This document shows positions 42,227 to 50,339 of a stretch of DNA of 64,000 nucleotides, piece after piece (the stretch's first letter is position 1; each line of letters starts with the position of its first letter). This DNA is from Bryobacterales bacterium (GTDB taxonomy: Bacteria > Acidobacteriota > Terriglobia > Bryobacterales > Bryobacteraceae): positions 108,787-172,786 of the forward strand of contig JADLBD010000213.1 in the NCBI GenBank assembly GCA_020847975.1, read 5' to 3'. Both the position numbers and the translations under genes were made by a program. The notes beneath the pieces are model-generated. The model saw only the letters and a list, made by a program, of their open reading frames with translations, was not told the origin of the DNA and did no database searches.

Positions 42227-43969
42227 ATGCGCTCCTCCATCACGCGCCGCTCTGTGCTCGCCGCTCCGTTTTGCTTGCCCTTGCCGGCCGCGTCCCCGCC
42301 AGCGGCGGGCGGAGCCGGTCTCCAGCGCTTCACCCTCGAAACAGGGCACAACGCTTCGCGCGGCGGACCTGTGGCGGCGCTCGCCGACGGCTCCCTTCTC
42401 TGGGCTACCACAGAACCGGAACCGCCCTATCTGGCCAAAGCGATGTGGCCCATCTCGCGCATCGCGCTCCGCCGGTCCACGGACGGCGGATGCTGCTGGA
42501 GCGAACCTCGCGTTGCCGTTCAGGGAACCGCACAGTATTCGGTGCTCTCGCACGCCCTGCGCCTCACCCGTTCCGGCGCCCTGCTGCACATCTTTGTTCG
42601 CTACGGCGGATATGACTACGAAACCGGTTCTCCGCTGAAGTCGCTCTGTGAGGTATTCTTCCATCGATCCACCGGCGGAGGCGCCGCGTGGAGCGAGCCG
42701 GAAAAGATGCCCACGGGAGAGCGGTACAACGGAGATATTCTGTCTCTGACTCAACTACGCGACGGCCGGCTGATCTATCCATTTGCCTTCCTGACTGCAA
42801 CCAAAGCCAGGTTCGCCGTCTCCGCGATGTACTCGGATGACGATGGCCACAGATGGAGCAGGTCCGGAAGCATCCTCGATGCGGGAGGCGGCGGATTCGA
42901 GAGCGGCGCCAATGAGCCGAGCGTGGCGCAGTTGCCCGATGGCCGGCTGTGGATGCTGATCCGCGCGCAAACCGGGTTCCAGTGGCAATCGTTCTCCCAG
43001 GACCGTGGCGTGACCTGGTCCGCGGCCGAACCCTCAGCCCTGCCTTCGAGCAATGCTCCCGCCACCATGCTCAAACTGCGCAGCGGTGAAATCGCCGTTG
43101 CCTGGAACAATGATGTTCACTCCAACTACGCCCGCCAGAGCCTGGTGCTGGGAATCACAGCGGATGGGGTTACGTTTCGCGGCATGCGGGAAGTGGATTT
43201 TACGGACTTTCCGGACAATCCTTCCGAACCGGTGCATCACGTCACCTACCCCTATCTTGCCGAAGCGCGTGACAGAACAATCGTCATGTCATACAACAAA
43301 GGTACCTGGATGCGCCACAACCGTCCCACGCTTGCTCGTGTATCCCCCAACTGGATCACCGCGCGTACCGACCTGATCGATTTTCGCGACGGGCGCACCG
43401 GGTGGCACACTGTGAATCCGGGTCCGGACCACCGTGCGGCGGTGGAGCGCTACGTTCGTGCGGACGGCGGATTGTGGCTGGAATTGCAGCAATCGCCGGC
43501 GTCAGCCAGACCCGCGGGCATCACGCGTGGGATTCCCCTTGTCGCCGAAGGTAAGGTGGAAGCCGAGGTCCACGTGGAGCGGGCGGAGGGCTACGTGCTG
43601 TTCGGCGATACTCTCCTGGAGCCCGGCGCGTTGGAAGAGGCGTGCGTGCGGATTCGCTGCGGCAATGGGGCAGTGTACCTGGGCACAGGCACGCCGCAGC
43701 GCGTTCAACGCTCCCGCCGTTCCACGGAGTACGGCTATCTCGCCCATCTCATCACCTCGGAGACGCCATATCCCCAATTGGCCGAAACCGGGCCACTCCG
43801 CATTGCAGTGGACTACTCGGCGGCACGCCAGGAAGCGTCCGTCCGCCTCAACAACGGACCGGCGGTTACGCTCCGAACGGGGCGCATTCTCGGGCTTGCT
43901 TCATGCGGACTTGCTGTCGCCAAGGGCGGGCGGCTGCGTATCCAGTCCATCCAGACAACCGTGGCCTGA
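42227..43969 (+). CDS. Secreted sialidase-like (BNR/Asp-box) glycosidase
   Basis: 580 residues from ATG 42227. A Tat-like signal (SSITRRSVLAAPFCLPLPAA) is followed by a six-bladed propeller. Asp-box repeats are visible: STDGGCCWSEP, STGGGAAWSEP, SDDDGHRWSR and SQDRGVTWSAAEP. NEPSVAQLPDGRLWMLIRAQTG resembles the active-site strand with the conserved arginine of exo-sialidases. A C-terminal beta-sandwich (about 445-580) could be a concanavalin-like module. Sialidase-fold enzymes also cleave other sugars. The frame is open before 42227, but that segment overlaps the previous gene in a different frame and lacks a signal. Confidence 0.75.
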   Translation: MRSSITRRSVLAAPFCLPLPAASPPAAGGAGLQRFTLETGHNASRGGPVAALADGSLLWATTEPEPPYLAKAMWPISRIALRRSTDGGCCWSEPRVAVQGTAQYSVLSHALRLTRSGALLHIFVRYGGYDYETGSPLKSLCEVFFHRSTGGGAAWSEPEKMPTGERYNGDILSLTQLRDGRLIYPFAFLTATKARFAVSAMYSDDDGHRWSRSGSILDAGGGGFESGANEPSVAQLPDGRLWMLIRAQTGFQWQSFSQDRGVTWSAAEPSALPSSNAPATMLKLRSGEIAVAWNNDVHSNYARQSLVLGITADGVTFRGMREVDFTDFPDNPSEPVHHVTYPYLAEARDRTIVMSYNKGTWMRHNRPTLARVSPNWITARTDLIDFRDGRTGWHTVNPGPDHRAAVERYVRADGGLWLELQQSPASARPAGITRGIPLVAEGKVEAEVHVERAEGYVLFGDTLLEPGALEEACVRIRCGNGAVYLGTGTPQRVQRSRRSTEYGYLAHLITSETPYPQLAETGPLRIAVDYSAARQEASVRLNNGPAVTLRTGRILGLASCGLAVAKGGRLRIQSIQTTVA

Positions 43970-44015
43970 ATCCTCCATCTCCAAGTGATACGATTGCGGC
44001 CAGGAGATCTTACGA

Positions 44016-45173
44016 ATGGATTCGCATCGCCGTCATTTTATTCATACCCTGGCCGCCGCGCCTTTATTCGTCCCTCAGTCCTCCTTCGGAGCCAATGACC
44101 GCATCCGCTATGGGCTTATCGCCACCGGCGGGCGCGGGCGCTATCTGAACCGTATTTTCACCAAGCAGGGCGCCGAATGTGTGGCCCTCTGCGATGTTTA
44201 CGAGCCTCACCTGGAATTGGCGAAAAAGGATTCGCCGGATGCCCGCACCTTTGTCGAATACCGGGAGTTGCTCGAGTGGAAGGATATCGATGCTGTCGTC
44301 ATCGCCTCGCCCGATCATCATCACGCGCCCATGTTGATGGCGGCCCTTTCAGCGGGCAAGGACGTCTATCTCGAAAAGCCGCTTTCGAAGTCCATCGAGG
44401 AAAGCGGCCGCATGATCCAAGCTGTGCGCCAATCGAAGCAGGTGGTCCAGATCGGCATGCAGCGCCGCAGCGCGGAATCCATCCACAAGGCAAAGAAGCT
44501 TGTCGATGACGGCGTGCTCGGCCGCATCACATTAGTCAAGCCCCAGTGGCATTGGAACATCGCCGCTCCGCTCGACAATTCGCCTCTGCCTGGAAAGCTC
44601 GATTGGAAGCGATTCCTCGGCAGCGCCCGGCAGCGGGAGTTGGAGCCCATGCGCTTCCGCCGCTGGCGCTATTTCTGGGACTACGCGGGCGGGAACATGA
44701 CGGATCAGGGCACTCATCTTATGGATGTGGTGCAATGGTTCACCGAATCCGGTCCCCCTACTTCGGCCATCTGTTCCGGCTTCGTCGCCAAGATGGCCGG
44801 GGCCGAGCACCCCGATGTCTTTTCCGCCGTGTTCGAGTATCCCCAGCACATTGTCACGTGGACTCTCGATTACGACAATTCCTACCAGAACGGATGGTCC
44901 ATCACGTTCATGGGCGACAAGGGGACCATGATCCTCGATGAGGCCGGATTCGAGGTGTACGCCGAGCCATGGAAGAAGACGAACGCGCCGGTGTACCAGG
45001 AGAAGGCGCCCGTGCCGGTGGAGTCGCACGTGCAGAATTTCCTCGATTGCACCAAGTCCCGCAAGGAGCCGAACTGTCCGGTGGAGATCGCCGCTCAGGC
45101 AGTGGCCGGTCCGCATCTGGCCAATCAGGCGCTGCTCAAAGGCCGCAAAGTAAAGTTCAGCGAGATGGGGTAG
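44016..45173 (+). CDS. Gfo/Idh/MocA-family oxidoreductase, exported
   Basis: 385 residues. N-terminus DSHRRHFIHTLAAAPLFVPQSSFGA is a twin-arginine-type signal. The Rossmann motif is IRYGLIATGGRGRYLNRIF, with VVIASPDHHHAPMLMAAL and the catalytic lysine in VYLEKPLSKSIEES; the C-terminal HVQNFLDCTKSRKEPNCPVEIAAQA is standard. AGGAG lies 9 nt before the ATG. It follows the sialidase gene by 46 nt, so the two may degrade one glycan together. It resembles the protein at 29886 in plan but differs strongly in sequence. Converges with the kinase gene. Confidence 0.9.
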   Translation: MDSHRRHFIHTLAAAPLFVPQSSFGANDRIRYGLIATGGRGRYLNRIFTKQGAECVALCDVYEPHLELAKKDSPDARTFVEYRELLEWKDIDAVVIASPDHHHAPMLMAALSAGKDVYLEKPLSKSIEESGRMIQAVRQSKQVVQIGMQRRSAESIHKAKKLVDDGVLGRITLVKPQWHWNIAAPLDNSPLPGKLDWKRFLGSARQRELEPMRFRRWRYFWDYAGGNMTDQGTHLMDVVQWFTESGPPTSAICSGFVAKMAGAEHPDVFSAVFEYPQHIVTWTLDYDNSYQNGWSITFMGDKGTMILDEAGFEVYAEPWKKTNAPVYQEKAPVPVESHVQNFLDCTKSRKEPNCPVEIAAQAVAGPHLANQALLKGRKVKFSEMG

Positions 45174-45177
45174 CCGC

Positions 45178-47757
45178 CTATCTCGACCTGGACAGCGAAG
45201 CCTTGACTACCTCCTGACGGTAGCGGTTCAGCCGTTCGCGCACATCGCGATAGGCGGAGAAATCAGTGTCCGCTTCATAAGTCTCGAGGAGTTGGATGGA
45301 CCGCCCTTCAGCCTCGATCGCGCGCTGCCAGTCGCCTGCCGCCGCGGCGGCCTGTGCATATTCGTCTTCGATGTCCCAGGTAGCCTGATTGCTCAACTCG
45401 ACGGCCCGCCGGGCCTGCGCATAGGCGCGTTGGGGGTCTTTTTCCCGAAGCAGACGGACGTAGCGTACCATCTCGTCGGGGGTCGCTTCGGCGCGAGTTG
45501 CCAGCCGCCCGGAAATCTCCATCGCCTCGTCCGCGCGCCCGGCGGCGATGAGCGAATCCGCGAGGCCGCCTTGCCAGAACAGATTGTTCGGGTCCTGTTT
45601 CACCAGCCGACGCCAAATTTCGATGGAATGCTCGATGTGTTCGCGGCCATGCGCCATGTCTCCCAGGGCGGCATACGACACACCGCGGTTATACATCGCC
45701 GCCGCCAGTGCCGATTGCGCGTTGGTGTCGTTCGGGTCCTGCCGCGCCATGACGTCACGAAAGTCCTCGGATTCCCGGAAATACTCGAGCGCTCTCCGAT
45801 GATCGTCCAGCCTCTGCCACACCCAGCCGATTCCATCGTCGATATCCGCCAGCACGGCCCGGACGCGGTCGCGAGGCTGCTTTCGCAGTCCGGCAGCGAA
45901 CCTGTCCAGATCCAGCACGATCGCCCGCGCCTGCCTCGATGCTCCATCCACCGATAGCATGTACGCCAGCATCAGGCGGGCCAGCGGCAGGTTCGCCCGC
46001 CCTGTCTTGTCGTTCGGATCCATTCCCCCTATCTTTTCGTTGTCTGCGATGGATTCCTTCGCGTAGCGGATGGCCCCCTTGCGATCGCCCAGGTTCAGGC
46101 GGTTGGGAGCGCCTTGGACGCCGGCAAGGTAGAGGTAGGCCACGCCGGCATCGCGCATCGCGCGCATGTCGTGCGGGTCGCGCGAGGTGATGGAAGCAAA
46201 GATTTCCGCGGCCGCTTTCGCTTCGGCCACCGCCTCGCGGACACGACCCATCGCGCCGAGTATCTCACTCAATTCGAGCTTCGCGCGGGCCATGACATCC
46301 AGCCCCTGGCGATGTTTCGGCTTCATCCGCTGCAGCCGCTCCTGAATCTCCACCGCCTTGCGGTAGGATATCTCCGCCGCCTTCACGTCCCCGATGCTCG
46401 AAGTGAAGGGGCTTGCCTGGATGGACCCCAGCTTAATGTAGGCCTCGCCCACATCGAGCAATACACCCTCGTCCTCGAGGGCATCGCGAGTCAACCGCTC
46501 CAGGTAATCTGAAGTCCGCTTCACCAACATCAGCCGGGCTTCCGTGGATCCGGGAATCTTCTCGAGTGATGCCTCGAAGTCGAACAGGAATGTGCGCGCC
46601 AGTTCATGGACATCCCGGAACAGCACTCCGGCGCGCGCCCGCTCCAGACGCGCAACATTCCACTGAAAAGCCATTCCGCCCATCGCTCCGAGCAAAGCCA
46701 GGCTGAAGACACTGGCCGTCGCCACGGACAACTTATGCCGGTTGACAAACTTCCGGGTGCGGTATTTCCACGTCCCCTGCAACGCAAGCACCGGCAGGCT
46801 TTCGAGATGACGCCGGATGTCGTCCGCAAAATGCTCCACCGAAAGGTAACGGTCAGCGGGTTCCTTGCGCAGGGCCTTGAGCACGATAGCGTCGATATCG
46901 CCCGCGAGATGATTCGATAGACGCTCCGGGGTGCTCGACCGGGCCTCGGCCAGTGTCCCCGCCTCGACGCCTCCCGTTGGCCAGTCCAAAGCCTGCCGGA
47001 CGACAGCGCTCGGCGGCCGCGGATCATCGTTGAGGATCATGTACATCAATGTTTCCACGGGCACGCCGGGGTGGTAGTGCGGCGTGTGCCCGGTGAGCAG
47101 TTCATACAGCAGCACGCCGAGCGCGTAGATATCGCTTCCGGCGGAGACGGCTTTGCCCCGAATCTGTTCCGGACTGCCATAGCGCAGCGTCATGGGAACG
47201 ACGCCTTCACAGGTGACCTGGAACCGGGCGGAATCCGTATCCAGCATCTTGGCAATGCCGAAGTCCAGTAACTTCGGTTCGCCGTCCGAGGTCACCAGGA
47301 TGTTTCCAGGCTTCAGATCGCGGTGCACCACAAGGTGCTGGTGCGCGTAGTGCACGGCGGCGCAGATCTTCCGGAACAGCGCCAGCCTCTGTTCGATGGA
47401 GAGCTTCTGCTCATCGGCGTAGCGGTCGAGCGGGGCGCCCTCGACATGGTCCATCACCAGGTACGGGATACCACTCTCGGAGGTACCCCCGTCGAGGAGT
47501 TTGACGATGTTTGGATGATCCAACCTGGCCAGCGTCTGCCGCTCCAGGCGGAACCGGATCAGCACCTCCTCGTTTTCGAGCGCCCTTGGGGCGACCTTGA
47601 TCGCCACTTTCTTGTCGAATTGCTGATCGGCGCGCACCCCCAGCCACACCGACCCCATGCCGCCTTCCCCCACCTTCGAGACGATGCGATAGGGGCCGAG
47701 CATCGGGCCGGATCTGGGAGGCGCATCCATCCCAGCGCTTACGTCCCCTCGGTCCAC
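45178..47757 (-). CDS. Membrane Ser/Thr protein kinase with C-terminal TPR region
   Basis: 859 residues. Kinase domain about 20-320: glycine-rich loop KVGEGGMGSVWLG, catalytic lysine K54 (VAIKVAP), HRDLKPGN with D147, DFG (165-167). An insertion between about 250 and 285 before the last lobe is notable. One membrane helix (about 343-366) divides the cytoplasmic kinase from a C-terminal TPR-rich region (about 370-859), likely a periplasmic protein-protein interaction domain. The layout is frequent in Acidobacteriota. It follows the cobalamin adenosyltransferase gene by 5 nt. Substrates are unknown. Confidence 0.92.
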   Translation of the reverse strand: MDRGDVSAGMDAPPRSGPMLGPYRIVSKVGEGGMGSVWLGVRADQQFDKKVAIKVAPRALENEEVLIRFRLERQTLARLDHPNIVKLLDGGTSESGIPYLVMDHVEGAPLDRYADEQKLSIEQRLALFRKICAAVHYAHQHLVVHRDLKPGNILVTSDGEPKLLDFGIAKMLDTDSARFQVTCEGVVPMTLRYGSPEQIRGKAVSAGSDIYALGVLLYELLTGHTPHYHPGVPVETLMYMILNDDPRPPSAVVRQALDWPTGGVEAGTLAEARSSTPERLSNHLAGDIDAIVLKALRKEPADRYLSVEHFADDIRRHLESLPVLALQGTWKYRTRKFVNRHKLSVATASVFSLALLGAMGGMAFQWNVARLERARAGVLFRDVHELARTFLFDFEASLEKIPGSTEARLMLVKRTSDYLERLTRDALEDEGVLLDVGEAYIKLGSIQASPFTSSIGDVKAAEISYRKAVEIQERLQRMKPKHRQGLDVMARAKLELSEILGAMGRVREAVAEAKAAAEIFASITSRDPHDMRAMRDAGVAYLYLAGVQGAPNRLNLGDRKGAIRYAKESIADNEKIGGMDPNDKTGRANLPLARLMLAYMLSVDGASRQARAIVLDLDRFAAGLRKQPRDRVRAVLADIDDGIGWVWQRLDDHRRALEYFRESEDFRDVMARQDPNDTNAQSALAAAMYNRGVSYAALGDMAHGREHIEHSIEIWRRLVKQDPNNLFWQGGLADSLIAAGRADEAMEISGRLATRAEATPDEMVRYVRLLREKDPQRAYAQARRAVELSNQATWDIEDEYAQAAAAAGDWQRAIEAEGRSIQLLETYEADTDFSAYRDVRERLNRYRQEVVKASLSRSR

Positions 47758-47762
47758 ACTTT

Positions 47763-48395
47763 CTAAGATCGGCTTGCGGAGGCGGCTTGATTAGGCTCCC
47801 ACAACACTTCCGGAGCCCCGAGCTTGTGATTCGCCCAGCGGCTCCAGACGAAGAACCCGTCGCTCAGCCGGTTCAGGTAGCCGAGGGTCGCGGCGGGAAT
47901 CTCGTCCTGCCGGGAGAGCGCTACGGCAATCCGTTCGGCGCGCCGGCACACCGTGCGGCAGAGGTGCAGTTCGGCATTGAGGCGGCTCCCGCCCGGCAGG
48001 ACGAAGGACCGCAAGGTGGTCAGCGGAGTGTTCATTGCGTCGATGTCGCGCTCCAACTGCTCGATGTCCGCGTGGGTGATTTGCGGCTGCTTCGGGTGGA
48101 CATCCTTGGGCAGTGTCGCCAGGATGCTGCCCAAATTGAACAGTTCGTGCTGCACGCGGCGCAGGATGGCGAAGAGGGGCAACAAGTCGGGCGCGGCCGT
48201 GGCAAGCTCTTCAATGGATACGCAAGCCATGCCGACCATTGAGTTCAACTCGTCGACCGTGCCGTAGCACTCCAGACGGATGGAGTCCTTGGCCACCCGC
48301 TGCCCGCCCGCCAGACTGGTTTCGCCGGCGTCACCGCGGCGTGTGTAGATGCGGTTGAGAGCAAGCCTCGGCTCGTGGAACGGTTTGTCTGCCAC
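47763..48395 (-). CDS. Cob(I)alamin adenosyltransferase, PduO type
   Basis: 210 residues. Transfers the adenosyl group of ATP to cob(I)alamin to make adenosylcobalamin. Family landmarks: RIYTRRGDAGETSLAGGQRVAKDS (ATP site), ECYGTVDELNSMVGMA, RVQHELFNLGSILAT and FVLPGGSRLNAELHLCRTVCRRAERIAVAL with the R-x-x-x-R-R pattern of the family. Length is usual. The start at 48395 is followed by no cobalamin genes; it shares a transcription unit with the kinase gene downstream. Confidence 0.93.
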   Translation of the reverse strand: MADKPFHEPRLALNRIYTRRGDAGETSLAGGQRVAKDSIRLECYGTVDELNSMVGMACVSIEELATAAPDLLPLFAILRRVQHELFNLGSILATLPKDVHPKQPQITHADIEQLERDIDAMNTPLTTLRSFVLPGGSRLNAELHLCRTVCRRAERIAVALSRQDEIPAATLGYLNRLSDGFFVWSRWANHKLGAPEVLWEPNQAASASRS

Positions 48396-48683
48396 AACTC
48401 CATCGTATCAAGCGGCGGCCTATCAAGCGGCCGCGTTGCAACGCGGTGGCTTGCGGCACAGCCAGACTGCCGTACACAGCATCGCCGCCGCTCCCGCCGC
48501 GGAAAACCAGGTGGGGGAACGGTCATTCCACGCCCGGATGGTCGATCCGTTTGCCGCGGCGCAGGGTTCGGACCATTTCTGCGGATTCAGTAGGGCCGAA
48601 CCTGTTTTTCCATATGCCCACAAAAGCTTGCACTGGGCAGGATCTCCAATCCTCTCGCCTGCCGTCGCTACAATGTTATCTTC
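48396..48683. other. Gap of 288 bp without a certain gene
   Basis: High-GC, between the divergent cobalamin adenosyltransferase and nadE genes. A minus-strand frame ending at 48423 contains a possible tail-anchored helix (WFSAAGAAAMLCTAVWLC) but has no good start codon or ribosome binding site. A TACAAT box at 48669-48674 serves nadE. Confidence 0.35.
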
Positions 48684-50339
48684 ATGCGTATTGCGCTCGG
48701 CCAGATCAATCCCACTGTCGGCGATCTCGAAGGCAACGTCACCCAAATGGTGCATGCCGGCCAGGATGCCGCGCGGGCAGGCGCAGATCTGGTGGTGTTC
48801 CCCGAGCTTTCCCTCAACGGGTATCCGCCCCGCGACCTGGTGGAAAAACCCAGCTTCCTTGCCCGCACCGAAGAGGCTCTCGAACGGCTTGCCGCCGAAA
48901 CCGCCGGCCTGCCGCTGGCGCTCATCAGCGGTTACGTGGGACGGTCCGAGGAGAAATCCGGAAAGAGTTCCATCAATGCCGCCGCCGTCCTCGAGGCCGG
49001 AGAGATCATCTTCCGCCAGGTGAAGATGCTGCTGCCCACCTACGACGTGTTTGATGAAGCCCGCTATTTCCAATCCGCGGACCATCAGAAATTGTGGACC
49101 TGGCGCGGGCGGAAAATCGCACTCACCATCTGTGAGGATGCCTGGAACGACAAGATGTTCTGGGAGAGGCGGCTGTACAAGCGCGATCCGGTGGATGAAC
49201 TGGCGCGTGACGGAGCCCGGATGCTCATCAGCATCAACGCATCGCCCTACCACATGGGAAAACGGGCGCAGCGGCGCGAGATTTTCGCAAACACCGCGCG
49301 CCGCCACCGGATTCCCGTCGTCTACGTGAACCAGGTGGGCGGGAACGACCAACTCGTGTTCGACGGCTCCAGCTTTGCTCTTGATGCCAACGGCGAACCG
49401 CTTGCCCTGGCCGCGTCGCTGGCCGAGGATCTGGTGATTTTCGACATCGACGCGCCGCCCGCGCCCGCCGCCATCCGGCCCACGCTCGCCGACGAATGCG
49501 AAGCCGTCTACGAAGCGCTCGTGCTGGGAACGCGGGACTACATCCGCAAGTGCGGCTTTCGCAGCGTGCTGATTGGGTTGTCCGGCGGCATCGACTCCTC
49601 GCTCACGGCGGCGATTGCCGTGGATGCGGTGGGCAGGGAGAACGTGATGGGCGTCGGAATGCCGGGCCCGTACTCCACTGAGCACAGCCTGACGGACGCC
49701 CGCGTCCTGGCCGAAAATCTCGGCATCCGCTTCGAGGTATCGAGTATCTCGGAGGCCTATGAGACGATGCTCGCCGAACTGGCCCCGCTGTTTGCCGGAA
49801 CCGGGTCCGGTGTAGCCGAGGAAAATCTCCAGTCGCGCCTGCGCGGGCTCACCCTCATGGCGCTTTCGAACAAATTCGGCTCGCTGGTGCTGACCACGGG
49901 AAACAAGAGCGAACTCGCCGTCGGCTACTGCACTCTATATGGGGATATGTGCGGCGGGCTGGCAGTGATCAGCGACGTGCCGAAGACCCTGGTTTACCAC
50001 CTCTCACGCATAGCCAACGAACGTCACAACAACGCCATCCCCGAGAGCGTTTTCCTCAAACCCCCATCGGCCGAACTGCGGCCCGGCCAAAAAGATACCG
50101 ATTCGCTTCCGGAATATGACGTCCTCGACAAGATCCTCAAGGGATACGTCGAAGATTTCCACTCCCCGAGCCGCATCGCCGAAGAGTATCAACTCCCGCT
50201 CGACCTGGTGCGCGACATCGTGAACAAGGTCGACCGCAACGAGTACAAGCGGCAGCAGGCCGCTCCCGGACTCAAAGTAACCACCAAGGCGTTCGGAATG
50301 GGACGCCGCTTCCCCATCGCACAAAAATTCTACGAATGA
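48684..50339 (+). CDS. nadE: Glutamine-dependent NAD+ synthetase
   Basis: 551 residues, fused nitrilase-like glutaminase and synthetase; makes NAD+ from deamido-NAD, glutamine and ATP. Glutaminase triad E41 (VFPELSLNGYP), K114 (RQVKMLLP) and C150 (LTICEDAW). Synthetase P-loop SGGIDSS (300-306), and TGNKSELAVGYCTLYGDMCGGLAVISDV. The C-terminal ITKAFGMGRRFPI-type tail (GLKVTTKAFGMGRRFPIAQKF) is present. ATG 48684 is 9 nt after TACAAT. The stop overlaps the next ATG by 4 nt. Confidence 0.95.
   Translation: MRIALGQINPTVGDLEGNVTQMVHAGQDAARAGADLVVFPELSLNGYPPRDLVEKPSFLARTEEALERLAAETAGLPLALISGYVGRSEEKSGKSSINAAAVLEAGEIIFRQVKMLLPTYDVFDEARYFQSADHQKLWTWRGRKIALTICEDAWNDKMFWERRLYKRDPVDELARDGARMLISINASPYHMGKRAQRREIFANTARRHRIPVVYVNQVGGNDQLVFDGSSFALDANGEPLALAASLAEDLVIFDIDAPPAPAAIRPTLADECEAVYEALVLGTRDYIRKCGFRSVLIGLSGGIDSSLTAAIAVDAVGRENVMGVGMPGPYSTEHSLTDARVLAENLGIRFEVSSISEAYETMLAELAPLFAGTGSGVAEENLQSRLRGLTLMALSNKFGSLVLTTGNKSELAVGYCTLYGDMCGGLAVISDVPKTLVYHLSRIANERHNNAIPESVFLKPPSAELRPGQKDTDSLPEYDVLDKILKGYVEDFHSPSRIAEEYQLPLDLVRDIVNKVDRNEYKRQQAAPGLKVTTKAFGMGRRFPIAQKFYE

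Noticed and set aside
48423..48683. Minus-strand small membrane protein
   Set aside because: Possible helix but no start codon or ribosome binding site that can be supported.
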